A DNA stretch of 8,568 bases from Bacillota bacterium (GTDB lineage Bacteria > Bacillota > Bacilli > Desulfuribacillales > Desulfuribacillaceae). Within the stretch, counting starts at the first letter, position 1. Every line of letters begins with the position of its first letter. The stretch lies in contig JAEWFW010000011.1 in NCBI GenBank assembly GCA_023388635.1, positions 1 through 8,568 on the forward strand. The letters are read 5' to 3'. Made by a program: the position numbers and the translations under genes. Of this stretch, positions 1-6,759 are shown piece by piece. The notes under the pieces are model-generated. The model searched no databases, was not told the DNA's origin, and was given only the letters and a program-made list of their open reading frames with translations.

Positions 1-1
1 G

Positions 2-1126
2 TTTAACCATCGCCTCGAACCGATTCCGGTAACAGTGATCATGATGCCCGACATAGACGATGGCAGAGCAGACTGGCAATTGCTGCGGCAGGCGTTTTAT
101 CGTAACACAAGTGTTGCAGATGAATCATTTGCATTGTCCTATGAGACGGCTAACGGACTTCAACAATGGAGTTTTTTCCGCCTTACTGCTGATGTGCCCA
201 TGGGTTTTATCGGAGTAATGCAAAATCAGCGACCGATTCTCGGAATCGAAATGGCTCAGATTCAGCGGCTCGTTCCCGTCGTCATCTCAGAACTGTTAAA
301 AAGACGGGAGATTATAGAGACGAAAAAGTTGTATAAACAAAATTTCTTATACGACTTACTGCACAACAATCTCGAAGAATCGCCAGATATGATCGCCAAA
401 CACGGTGAGCTGTGGGGCTGGGATTTGACGCGTCCTCACCAATTGCTGCTAATTGAGTTGCAACAGGGGTTTGAGCGGCAGATATCTCATGAAGACATAG
501 AGCATATTCGCTTGATCGTTAAAAATATTTTGACCGGCTATTTCAAAAAGGCAATTATCGAAGAACTCCACCGCCAGTTTGTGCTGCTGTATCCAGAGGA
601 ATACAGCGAGGACCGCAGGCATAGCAAACAGCGATCAAAAGAAATTGCTGACAAAATTCATGCGAAAATCCGCGAGCAGTTCGATCAGCAGAACTTGAAG
701 ATCGCCATCGGTAGGCTGTATCCGACGGCGGAAGAATTGTGCAGAAGTTATCAGGAGGCAAAGACGGCTTTAGAATTGAGCCGGCATATGCAGGATGTAT
801 CAACAATGCATTTTGAAGAGTTAGGTGTAATGCGATTACTTGCAAATATTCGCAATGAACAATTGGAGGATTTTTTCAAGGAGCATTTGCATGAATTGAT
901 TGCGTTTGACGCAGAAAATAACACGAATTTGCTGCACACTTTACAAGTGTATTTTGCCGAAAATGGAAATTTTAAAGGAACAGCCCAAAAGCTGTTTGTA
1001 CATACAAATACATTACGTTACCGGCTGAAAAAGGTGGAGGAGATCTTGAATGTCGATCTGCAAAAGCCCGGTGAATTTGTTAACTTATATGTGGCGATGT
1101 TAATCTACACATTGCATCGATCATAG
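2..1126 (+). CDS. CdaR/PucR-family transcriptional regulator (5' partial)
   Basis: The reading frame is open to the left edge of the window, so the gene begins outside it; a GTG at 35 is an internal codon, not a convincing start. About 374 residues are visible. Numbering from the window edge, the first ~110 residues look like a sensory domain, residues ~146-283 match the GGDEF-like domain of CdaR regulators (for example the Sy-x-EA region 'CRSYQEAKTALELSR' and the 'FEELGVMRLL' ending), and residues ~326-349 ('GTAQKLFVHTNTLRYRLKKV') are the C-terminal helix-turn-helix of the PucR/CdaR (HTH_30) type. Family members are cytoplasmic DNA-binding regulators of sugar-diacid, purine or amino-acid use; the ligand here cannot be told. 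A terminator follows directly, so it is not cotranscribed with the reductase operon, and no metabolic target gene is visible next to it. Confidence 0.88.
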   Translation, partial: FNHRLEPIPVTVIMMPDIDDGRADWQLLRQAFYRNTSVADESFALSYETANGLQQWSFFRLTADVPMGFIGVMQNQRPILGIEMAQIQRLVPVVISELLKRREIIETKKLYKQNFLYDLLHNNLEESPDMIAKHGELWGWDLTRPHQLLLIELQQGFERQISHEDIEHIRLIVKNILTGYFKKAIIEELHRQFVLLYPEEYSEDRRHSKQRSKEIADKIHAKIREQFDQQNLKIAIGRLYPTAEELCRSYQEAKTALELSRHMQDVSTMHFEELGVMRLLANIRNEQLEDFFKEHLHELIAFDAENNTNLLHTLQVYFAENGNFKGTAQKLFVHTNTLRYRLKKVEEILNVDLQKPGEFVNLYVAMLIYTLHRS

Positions 1127-1148
1127 AAAAGAAAGATTAAGTGAGGGT

Positions 1149-1187
1149 CCAAGAATGTCAGTTTTACGGCATTCTTGGGCTTTTTTT
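1149..1187 (+). terminator. Intrinsic terminator of the CdaR-like gene
   Basis: A perfect 9-bp stem, CCAAGAATG at 1149-1157 with CATTCTTGG at 1170-1178, is closed by a 12-nt loop and followed after GC by a run of seven T (1181-1187). It lies 22 bp after the stop codon and separates the regulator from the reductase operon. Confidence 0.92.
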
Positions 1188-1269
1188 GATGGTCAATGAT
1201 GACCTAATGTCGCTGCGCTATGAACGGCAAGGAACGGCGCGTTGTAAAAAATACAAAAGGTACGTTAAA

Positions 1270-1291
1270 AGATTGAAAAATGACACAATCT
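1270..1291. promoter_or_regulatory. Candidate activator site (dyad) upstream of the reductase promoter
   Basis: AGATTG (1270-1275) and CAATCT (1286-1291) are perfect 6-bp inverted arms around a 10-bp centre. The dyad axis at 1280.5 falls about 41-42 bp before the start site predicted from the -10 box, the usual position of a class II activator. It matches neither the Bacillus Fnr consensus (TGTGA-N6-TCACA) nor TTGAT-N4-ATCAA, so the protein is unknown. Function is inference from position and symmetry only. Confidence 0.4.
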
Positions 1292-1316
1292 GCTTCACAT
1301 AAAATTCAAATATAAT
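1288..1316 (+). promoter_or_regulatory. Probable sigma-A promoter of the reductase operon
   Basis: A perfect TATAAT lies at 1311-1316. The hexamer 17 bp upstream (1288-1293, ATCTGC) is a poor -35 and overlaps the dyad at 1270-1291, which suggests dependence on an activator. Transcription would start near 1323, giving a leader of about 117 nt before the lipoprotein gene. Confidence 0.55.
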
Positions 1317-1332
1317 AGCGTTGGATATAAAG

Positions 1333-1409
1333 TAAGACTTGATTCAGGTGGAGGGCTCTCCACACTGAATCTTAGTCGCACTTATCCAGTGGCGATAGTC
1401 ATCGGATAA
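1333..1409 (+). ncRNA. Highly structured 5' leader of the reductase operon
   Basis: Hairpin 1 pairs GATTCAG-GTGGAG (1341-1353) with CTCCAC-A-CTGAATC (1358-1371): 13 bp with one bulged A (1364) and a GGCT loop. GACT (1336-1339) can extend it by pairing with AGTC (1374-1377). The second part can fold in two exclusive ways. In one, TCGCAC (1376-1381) pairs with GT-G-GCGA (1389-1395), leaving the loop TTATCC (1382-1387) free to pair with GGATAA (1404-1409) as a pseudoknot. In the other, TTATC/GATAA flank a CGAT/ATCG stem (1393-1396 with 1401-1404). No U-run follows hairpin 1, so it is not a simple terminator, and the structure ends about 14 nt before the GGGAGGAGGG ribosome site. I do not recognise it as a named riboswitch class. 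A role in mRNA stability or translation control is inferred. Confidence 0.5.
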
Positions 1410-1439
1410 AGGAATTTACACACGGGAGGAGGGAAACAA

Positions 1440-1766
1440 ATGGGGAAGAAAATTCTTGTTTTACTAGGAATGGCACTGTTGGTCGTATCGATATTCACAG
1501 GCTGTGCATCATCTGACAAAAGTAGCGTGACGATTGACAGCGGTGTAGTGGACCAAAACTACAACGGAGATACAGACCCTACAGTAGAAAAACAGTGGAA
1601 GCTGACGGAAGAAGAGAAGAAAAACGGAGTAGAGAAAATCAGCATTGAAGTAGATGGCATGGCAGATCAAGTCAATGATGATCAACAGACTAGTGATACT
1701 GAGGCTACGCAAGAGCAATCGACGCCTGATTCCGGAGGTGAGCAAAATGTCAAACCAAACATTTAA
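1440..1766 (+). CDS. Small secreted lipoprotein of unknown function at the head of the reductase operon
   Basis: The 108-residue product starts with a typical lipoprotein signal: MGKK, a hydrophobic stretch (residues 5-19) and the lipobox FTGC with the lipidated cysteine at 22, so it should be anchored on the outer face of the cell membrane. The mature part (~86 residues) is hydrophilic; residues ~50-75 are charged ('LTEEEKKNGVEKISIEV') and the tail from ~78 is rich in Q, T, S, D and E and probably disordered. The start is set by a strong site, GGGAGGAGGG at 1424-1433, 6 bp before the ATG. The last 20 bp overlap the chaperone gene. I recognise no family. Its place as first gene of the operon suggests an accessory role near the extracytoplasmic reductase, but nothing in the sequence names that role. 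Confidence 0.85.
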   Translation: MGKKILVLLGMALLVVSIFTGCASSDKSSVTIDSGVVDQNYNGDTDPTVEKQWKLTEEEKKNGVEKISIEVDGMADQVNDDQQTSDTEATQEQSTPDSGGEQNVKPNI

Positions 1767-2454
1767 TCTTGATAATCAAGCATCTAATCTTGATAAACAA
1801 GCAACTAACCTTGATTATCAAACATCTAGATTTGACCGCCCAACCATCGAGCAGCTCCTGTCAATATACCGGTTGATTTCTGCTTACTATTTGCAGGGCA
1901 TACACCACATATCGGTTGAACAAGTGTCAGAAATACAAAACGGTATCGATGGGGGGATTCCCCTGGTAGAAGAAGCATGTCAGATCGTGACAGACAGTCT
2001 GCTTGCCGATCAAGATACGCTCATGTTTGCGACATTTGACTATAATCGATTGTTTGTCGGACCTGACAAAGTCCTCGTACCACTGTATGAATCGGCATAC
2101 CGCAGTTCACGGCGGTTGTTAATGCAGGAACAGACATTGCAGGTGCGAAAATTTTATCAGCAAATGGGGATTGAAAACAAACAAGAAGGAAGTCTGCCTG
2201 ATGATCATCTCGGTCTGGAATTGGAGTTTATCTGCTATCTACTGCATCAAATGCTGCAATCCCAAGAACAATCGGCGATGTTCTATGATCGTTATTGTGA
2301 GTTCATGACAGAGCATGTTCTACAATGGGCAATCACTCACACCGAGCAGGTAATGATGCACAGCAGGACGCCGCTGTGCAAGGGAATGGCGATGATGCTT
2401 AAAGGAATTTTGGAGCATGAACAATTGATTGTACGGGAAGAGCTTCAATCATAA
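1747..2454 (+). CDS. TorD/DmsD-family molybdoenzyme maturation chaperone
   Basis: The 235-residue protein belongs to the TorD-type (Tat proofreading) chaperones, which bind the twin-arginine leader and apo-form of a partner molybdoenzyme in the cytoplasm and hold it until the cofactor is inserted. Visible family marks are 'VPLYESAYRS' (111-120), the following 'LLMQEQTLQVRKFYQQMGI' and the 'DDHLGLELEF' segment (152-161, the E/D-D-H-x-x-x-E-x-E-F core). The frame is open from an upstream ATG at 1654, but 1747 is the better start: GGAGGTG at 1734-1740 sits 6 bp before it, while 1654 lacks a site and would add 31 unrelated residues inside the lipoprotein gene. Odd: residues 7-27 form three copies of a seven-residue repeat ahead of the family domain. 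The partner is surely the Tat-type catalytic subunit encoded 12 bp downstream. Confidence 0.9.
   Translation: MSNQTFNLDNQASNLDKQATNLDYQTSRFDRPTIEQLLSIYRLISAYYLQGIHHISVEQVSEIQNGIDGGIPLVEEACQIVTDSLLADQDTLMFATFDYNRLFVGPDKVLVPLYESAYRSSRRLLMQEQTLQVRKFYQQMGIENKQEGSLPDDHLGLELEFICYLLHQMLQSQEQSAMFYDRYCEFMTEHVLQWAITHTEQVMMHSRTPLCKGMAMMLKGILEHEQLIVREELQS
1765..1827 (+). repeat. Three 21-bp tandem repeats in the start of the chaperone gene
   Basis: Units at 1765-1785, 1786-1806 and 1807-1827 read AAYCTTGATNAWCAARCAWCT with few differences and encode NLDNQAS, NLDKQAT and NLDYQTS; a degenerate fourth unit (RFD) follows. Unit 1 contains the palindrome CTTGAT-A-ATCAAG. The period is exactly seven codons, so copy-number change keeps the reading frame. 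Confidence 0.9.
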
Positions 2455-2466
2455 GGAGGAGAAACA

Positions 2467-4662
2467 ATGGACGAAAGATGGAAATTATCCAGAAGGTCGT
2501 TTTTCAAGGGAATAGCGGCGGCTGGTGCTTTGGCTGGGATTGCTGGTACGGCTGACTTTGGATTTCAAGGTCTGCAAAAAGCCGGTGCCCAAAAACAAAC
2601 GGTACAGCAAGTATTCAGAAACGCGTGTCCAAGAAACTGCTATGACACTTGCGCGATGTTGACGACCGTGGAAGATGGAGTGATTCAACGAGTAGAAGGA
2701 AACCCTAACAACACATATACACGCGGCAAAGTATGTGTGAAAGGGAATTCCTATTTACGTACAGTGTATTCACCAGACCGCATATTGTATCCAATGCGTC
2801 AAAAAGGCAGAGGTACCGGCAATTGGGAGCGCATTTCATGGGATGAAGCGTATACGGAGATTGCCCAGAATATTTTGAAAATTAAAGACACATACGGAAG
2901 CACACTGCCGATTTGTCTCAATAAATATTCAGGAAACTTTGATATTCTGCACTACGGAATTGAAGGAACGATGTCGAGTTTAGGTTTTACGACGAGAGCG
3001 ACGGGGACGCCATGCTGGCCGGCGGGAATTGATGCTCAGACATTCGATTTTGGAACGATTTATAACAATGACCCGGAGGATATTGTCAACTCCGAATATT
3101 TGATACTATGGGGAGTCAATCCGGCATGGTGTGCTGTGCATTCGATGCATTTGATCGAAGAGGCGAAAAAACGCGGCTGCAAAATCGTAGCAATTGACCC
3201 GATATTGACAGCGACCGCTTCCCGAGCCGACGAATACATTCAAATTAAACCGAGTACCGACGGAGCGTTGGCACTGGGAATGGCAAAATATATTTTTGAC
3301 AATGAGTTATATGATGGAAAGTGGCTGGCGAAAAACGCAAAGGGATATGAAGAGTTTTTCGGATATCTCAAAAACAACATCACTCTGGAATGGGCATCAG
3401 AGAAGACAGGCGTGCCTGTGGATGTTATTGAGGGGTTAGCGAGAGAATACGCACAGACATCACCTGCAAATATCTGGATTGGATACGGAATGCAGCGCCA
3501 CACCAACGGCGGAGCCAGCGTGCGAGCGATTGACGCTTTAGCGGCAATGACCGGCAATATTGGCAAATCGGGCGGCGGAGCTCAGTACGCACAATTAGAA
3601 TCGTGGATCGTCAACTACCATGCGATGGTACAAAATCCGCCGGAAGGTAGTCAAGGAGAAGCAAACCGTGCGATCAATATGAACAATTTTGGCGCAGATG
3701 TTCTGGCTGCTAACGATCCTCCGATCAAGATGATGTGGATTGCAGGTCGTAATCCAATTGCTCAAGATCCAGAGACATCGGTTGTCAGAAAAGCATTTGA
3801 AGCGATGGATTTTGTCGTCACAGCAGACCTATACATGAATGACACAGTTAAAATGTCCGATATCGTGTTGCCGGTGACGACGCCGTTTGAATACTGGGGC
3901 ATCAACTTTAGTTATTGGCATTATTGGATGAATTTAAATGAACAGGCAATCCAACCGCTGGGAGAATCGAAAAGTGATGTGGAAATTGCCATGGGATTAT
4001 CGGCGAAGATGAACGAGCTATCTCCGGGTTCATGCACATATCCGACATCGGGTGATATGGAAGAGTGGGTAGAGAAAGAACTGCATGATGGAACATACCA
4101 GCGGTATGGCTTAAAGGATTTCCAAGATTTCAAACAAAAAGGCACAGCCAAAGTTAAAACAGGATTGATCGCGTGGGAAGACGGACAATTCCGCACACCA
4201 TCGGGGAAATATGAGTTTTATTCGGAAGAGGCAGAAAAATACGGTCATCGTCCGTTACCTGTATACCTTGAAGAAATGCAAGCAAGTAAGGAATTTCCGT
4301 TCCGTTGTTTTTCTCCCCATTGGAAGCTGAACATTCACAGTCAATTTCAGAATTTGGATTGGATGGAAGCGATCAATGACAAGCCGTTTATCGAAATTCA
4401 TCCGAATGTAGCACAGCGCATGGGAATTCGTTCAGGAGATTCTATTAAAATGTCCAGTTCGATAGGGTATATCGTAGCACCTGCCAAAATCACAGGTACG
4501 ATTTCCGAGGATATTGTCGTTGTCTATGAGGGTTGGTACAAAAATGAGAATTTCAATGTCAACTATACAGTAAAAGCAATTGCGGCAGATATGGGTTCCA
4601 AAGCGACAGGAATGCCGGGGATTGCATTCCACGATAATTTTGTCAATATAGAGAAAGTTTAG
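2467..4662 (+). CDS. dmsA: Tat-exported molybdopterin oxidoreductase, DMSO reductase family catalytic subunit (DmsA-like)
   Basis: The 731-residue protein is the catalytic subunit of a membrane-bound reductase acting outside the cell membrane. It opens with a twin-arginine leader (SRRSFFK, 8-14, then a hydrophobic run; likely cut after AGA at 41). C54, C58, C62 and C90 fit the C-x3-C-x3-C-x27-C binding one [4Fe-4S] cluster. The molybdopterin domains follow (for example 'LILWGVNPAW', 'IAGRNPIAQ', 'SDIVLPVTTPFEYWG'), and the C-terminal dinucleotide-binding domain spans about 610-731. The residue at the molybdenum-ligand position appears to be C183 in 'ATGTPCWPAG', where E. coli DmsA has serine. 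Length and start are normal; GGAGGAG lies 4-5 bp before the ATG and 1 bp after the chaperone stop. Family, cofactor and export are secure. The substrate (DMSO or TMAO, polysulfide, thiosulfate or another oxo/sulfur compound) is not decided by sequence. Confidence 0.9.
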   Translation: MDERWKLSRRSFFKGIAAAGALAGIAGTADFGFQGLQKAGAQKQTVQQVFRNACPRNCYDTCAMLTTVEDGVIQRVEGNPNNTYTRGKVCVKGNSYLRTVYSPDRILYPMRQKGRGTGNWERISWDEAYTEIAQNILKIKDTYGSTLPICLNKYSGNFDILHYGIEGTMSSLGFTTRATGTPCWPAGIDAQTFDFGTIYNNDPEDIVNSEYLILWGVNPAWCAVHSMHLIEEAKKRGCKIVAIDPILTATASRADEYIQIKPSTDGALALGMAKYIFDNELYDGKWLAKNAKGYEEFFGYLKNNITLEWASEKTGVPVDVIEGLAREYAQTSPANIWIGYGMQRHTNGGASVRAIDALAAMTGNIGKSGGGAQYAQLESWIVNYHAMVQNPPEGSQGEANRAINMNNFGADVLAANDPPIKMMWIAGRNPIAQDPETSVVRKAFEAMDFVVTADLYMNDTVKMSDIVLPVTTPFEYWGINFSYWHYWMNLNEQAIQPLGESKSDVEIAMGLSAKMNELSPGSCTYPTSGDMEEWVEKELHDGTYQRYGLKDFQDFKQKGTAKVKTGLIAWEDGQFRTPSGKYEFYSEEAEKYGHRPLPVYLEEMQASKEFPFRCFSPHWKLNIHSQFQNLDWMEAINDKPFIEIHPNVAQRMGIRSGDSIKMSSSIGYIVAPAKITGTISEDIVVVYEGWYKNENFNVNYTVKAIAADMGSKATGMPGIAFHDNFVNIEKV

Positions 4663-4674
4663 GGAGGGAAACAT

Positions 4675-5244
4675 ATGTCAAAAAAGTTGGGTTTCCTTGT
4701 CAATTGTGATCGCTGTGTCGGATGTCATAGTTGTGAAATGGCATGTAAAAATTACTATCATCAGGATGCGCAGATTCGTTGGAGAAAGGTGTATGAAGTG
4801 AAAGAAGGTGCCCATTCATCGCTGCCTGTCCGTGAATATATGTCATTAGCATGTAATCACTGTGAAGAACCGGCATGTTTACGTGCATGTCCTACAAGAG
4901 CTTATGAAAAGAGAGAAGATGGGATCGTCATTCATCACCATGATCGTTGCATCGGCTGTCAGATGTGTATTATGGCATGCCCTTATAATGTACCTGAATA
5001 CAATTCGGATAAAGGGAAGGTTGAAAAATGCCATATGTGCTATGAACGAATTGACCGCGGTGAAAAACCGGCATGTGTTGCCAGTTGTCCGGTCGATGCG
5101 ATTGATGTGATAGACATTGCAGCTACCAGAGAATTTGGTCTCGATAGAGAATATACCGGTTTTCCGACCCCGGGAATTACGAAACCGACAACTCGATTTA
5201 TTAAACCGAGTGGATTGAAGCAAGTTAGGAGGGATCAGGTATGA
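4675..5244 (+). CDS. dmsB: Four-cluster ferredoxin subunit of the reductase (DmsB-like)
   Basis: The 189-residue protein carries sixteen cysteines in four ferredoxin motifs: C14-C17-C20-C24, C60-C63-C68-C72, C92-C95-C98-C102 and C119-C122-C134-C138, each but the first followed by proline. This is the DmsB/PsrB/NrfC electron-transfer pattern, which carries electrons from the membrane anchor to the catalytic subunit. C11 is an extra cysteine near the first cluster. There is no signal peptide; family members are exported as a complex with the Tat-bearing catalytic subunit. GGGAGGG at 4662-4668 overlaps the stop of the upstream gene, and the stop overlaps the next start by four bases (ATGA), indicating translational coupling. 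Pairing with DmsC-type and DmsA-type neighbours supports DmsB over the otherwise similar NrfC or PsrB. Confidence 0.92.
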   Translation: MSKKLGFLVNCDRCVGCHSCEMACKNYYHQDAQIRWRKVYEVKEGAHSSLPVREYMSLACNHCEEPACLRACPTRAYEKREDGIVIHHHDRCIGCQMCIMACPYNVPEYNSDKGKVEKCHMCYERIDRGEKPACVASCPVDAIDVIDIAATREFGLDREYTGFPTPGITKPTTRFIKPSGLKQVRRDQV

Positions 5245-6062
5245 ACGTAGCACTTGTCCTTTTTACAGTATTATCACAGTTGGCTGTCGGTACATTAGTG
5301 ACGCTTTGGCTGATCGATACGCTAGGCAATAGAGTTTCGATGGCGACAGGCAAGTTCCTTTCTTTTACGATTGTTGGTATTACAGGAGTGAGTTTATTAT
5401 CGACATTGTTTCATCTTGGTCAGCCGTTGCAATCGTTCATGGCTATCAGTAATTTGGGAACATCGTGGTTGAGCAGAGAGATCGCTGCATTTTCACTGTT
5501 TCTGCTGCTTGCAGCTATCTATTGTTTGCAGTGGAAGGAGCAGTCTGGGGCACAACGCAAGTGGATTGGCGGTCTTGGAGCTTTGGCGGGAATAGCGGGT
5601 GTCGTGATTTCTGGATGTGTTTACACCTTGCCGGCAATGCCTGCATGGAATAATTTTTTACCAATTTTCTCGTTCTTAATGACAGCAATCATTCTCGGTC
5701 CGTTGTTTGTCAGTACCGTTCTTCTTTGGAAAAAGGAAACAAGTGCCCCCGACATATCAGCCTGGGCGCTAGCCGCTTTGGTCGTGTCAGCACTATCCTA
5801 TTGTGTATACTTGACGACCAATTACGGAGGATTGCTTGAACAGCAAATGACTGCCAGCCAAATTTTAAATAGTGGAGCTTTTTGGATCAGAGCTATCATC
5901 GGCTGGATCATACCTATCGGTATGCTGGGCTACTTCAAATATAAGCGACAAGAAATATCGCTTCAAACAGTGGCTGTCACATTCCTTTTGGTATTGATAG
6001 GCGAATTAGTAGCTAGAGAATTATTTTATAGCACAATCGTCGGTTTTCAGATCGGATTATAG
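5241..6062 (+). CDS. dmsC: DmsC-type membrane anchor subunit of the reductase
   Basis: The 273-residue protein is almost wholly hydrophobic, with about eight membrane helices (roughly 4-25, 39-57, 82-97, 107-129, 138-162, 173-192, 213-233 and 243-260). Family marks are 'FHLGQPLQSF' (57-66), 'SWLSREI' (75-81) and the C-terminal 'GELVARELFY' (254-263), all typical of DmsC rather than NrfD/PsrC anchors. In known complexes this subunit oxidises menaquinol and passes electrons to the DmsB clusters. Its ATG overlaps the dmsB stop by four bases, and AGGAGGG lies at 5227-5233, 7 bp before the start. It is the last gene of the operon; a strong terminator follows about 90 bp later. Confidence 0.92.
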   Translation: MNVALVLFTVLSQLAVGTLVTLWLIDTLGNRVSMATGKFLSFTIVGITGVSLLSTLFHLGQPLQSFMAISNLGTSWLSREIAAFSLFLLLAAIYCLQWKEQSGAQRKWIGGLGALAGIAGVVISGCVYTLPAMPAWNNFLPIFSFLMTAIILGPLFVSTVLLWKKETSAPDISAWALAALVVSALSYCVYLTTNYGGLLEQQMTASQILNSGAFWIRAIIGWIIPIGMLGYFKYKRQEISLQTVAVTFLLVLIGELVARELFYSTIVGFQIGL

Positions 6063-6153
6063 AGTTTGGGGAATAACTTCCACCGCATTGCGCAGATATT
6101 CTTTTATAGCAAGTTCGAAGTCTCCGAGGGCTCACAAGCAAATAAACTGACGG

Positions 6154-6191
6154 CTGTTCATAGGTCATAAATGACTTATGAACAGTTTTTT
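6154..6191 (+). terminator. Intrinsic terminator of the reductase operon
   Basis: A continuous 14-bp stem pairs 6154-6167 with 6172-6185 around a TAAA loop (one G-U pair at 6163/6176), followed by six T (6186-6191). The 91 bases between the dmsC stop and this hairpin (6063-6153) hold no gene I can support. Confidence 0.95.
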
Positions 6192-6199
6192 GTATAGAG

Positions 6200-6219
6200 A
6201 ATTATTCAGAATGATAATT
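6200..6219. promoter_or_regulatory. AT-rich dyad, weakly like a Fur-family box
   Basis: AATTAT (6200-6205) and ATAATT (6214-6219) are inverted arms around TCAGAATG. The segment shares ATGATAATT with the Fur/PerR type of box but is a poor full match. It lies about 65 bp upstream of the next promoter's -35, farther than repressors usually act. Recorded as a weak candidate only. Confidence 0.15.
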
Positions 6220-6282
6220 TCAGATTCTTAAGGCAAAGTAATTATAGATTAACATGAATAATTTAGGATTAAAAGTCAATTT

Positions 6283-6311
6283 TTGACAATGTTTTCACTT
6301 AAAGTTATCCT
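6283..6311 (+). promoter_or_regulatory. Sigma-A promoter of the small secreted-protein gene
   Basis: A perfect TTGACA at 6283-6288 is followed after 17 bp by TATCCT at 6306-6311. Transcription would start near 6318, 37 bp before the ATG at 6355. A second TATAAT at 6323-6328 has no -35 at the right distance. Confidence 0.65.
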
Positions 6312-6354
6312 ATGTGTAGTTTTATAATAGTAATTGTTATAAAGGAGTAAAGCC

Positions 6355-6645
6355 ATGTGGAAGCAGTCATTTGTTATTTTGTTGACAGTGTTGATTGTGG
6401 CATTTTGCTTTGCATTAACGACGGAAGCTACTGTCATCCAGTCGAAGGATAAAGGAAGTATTACAGAGGAGCAATTTGAATACCGCATCAGATCTACTAG
6501 AGATTACGTTTTTAAACAAAATGGTTTGTCGGGTATCGCCGATAAGAACGGCAACGTTCTTGTTGAAGCAAAGTATTCTTTTATAGATAATGCAGTTGAA
6601 GATCAACGTATATCTGTAGTATTAGGAAACAAATCCGTAAATTAA
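6355..6645 (+). CDS. Short secreted protein with one WG-type repeat, possibly a truncated remnant
   Basis: The 96-residue product starts with a signal peptide (MWKQ, hydrophobic 6-21, likely cut near TTEA at 25). The mature part contains 'NGLSGIADKNGNVLVEAKY' followed by 'SFIDNAVEDQRISVVLGNK'. This has the shape of one WG (KWG) repeat, G-x-x-G-x-x-D-x-x-G-x-x-[IV]-x-x-x-[YF] plus a turn and a final strand. WG proteins normally carry several such repeats, so this is either a very short member or the left-over front of a longer gene; no further repeat is found in any frame after the stop. AGGAG at 6343-6347 gives a good start, and a strong promoter lies upstream, so the gene is probably expressed. 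Function unknown; the domain call is by eye. Confidence 0.65.
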   Translation: MWKQSFVILLTVLIVAFCFALTTEATVIQSKDKGSITEEQFEYRIRSTRDYVFKQNGLSGIADKNGNVLVEAKYSFIDNAVEDQRISVVLGNKSVN

Positions 6646-6733
6646 TGAATAATTACATGAAATGGCACAGGATAAAAGAGGAATTTGTAGAAATATGCAG
6701 AAAATATAAATAATACTTTACTGTAAAACAATG

Positions 6734-6739
6734 TAATAT
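6734..6739 (+). promoter_or_regulatory. Possible -10 box for the riboswitch transcript
   Basis: TAATAT at 6734-6739 would start transcription near 6746, just upstream of the aptamer. The hexamer 17 bp before it (6711-6716, TAATAC) is poor, so the promoter assignment is weak. Confidence 0.3.
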
Positions 6740-6759
6740 TTAGAAAAAGATAAAAGATC

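Noticed and set aside
35..37. GTG as the start of the CdaR-like gene
   Set aside because: The frame stays open and protein-like to the window edge and no ribosome site precedes it; the gene is better read as 5' partial.
1191..1204. Small hairpin GGTCA-ATGA-TGACC just after the first terminator
   Set aside because: Only five base pairs, no U-run, and downstream of a complete terminator; likely chance.
1654..1746. Earlier ATG giving the chaperone 31 more residues
   Set aside because: No ribosome site before 1654, the extra residues lie in another frame of the lipoprotein gene, and GGAGGTG at 1734-1740 clearly serves the ATG at 1747.
1771..1783. CTTGAT-A-ATCAAG palindrome as an Fnr-type site
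   Set aside because: The half-sites resemble TTGAT/ATCAA but are one base apart instead of four, and the palindrome is part of a coding tandem repeat.
4879..5253. Long minus-strand open frame across dmsB
   Set aside because: It is the antisense of a clear four-cluster ferredoxin gene, with no ribosome site or recognisable product.
6645..6713. 22-codon reading frame overlapping the stop of the WG-like gene (MNNYMKWHRIKEEF...)
   Set aside because: No ribosome site at proper distance, very short, and not similar to anything I recognise; it could be chance in AT-rich DNA.
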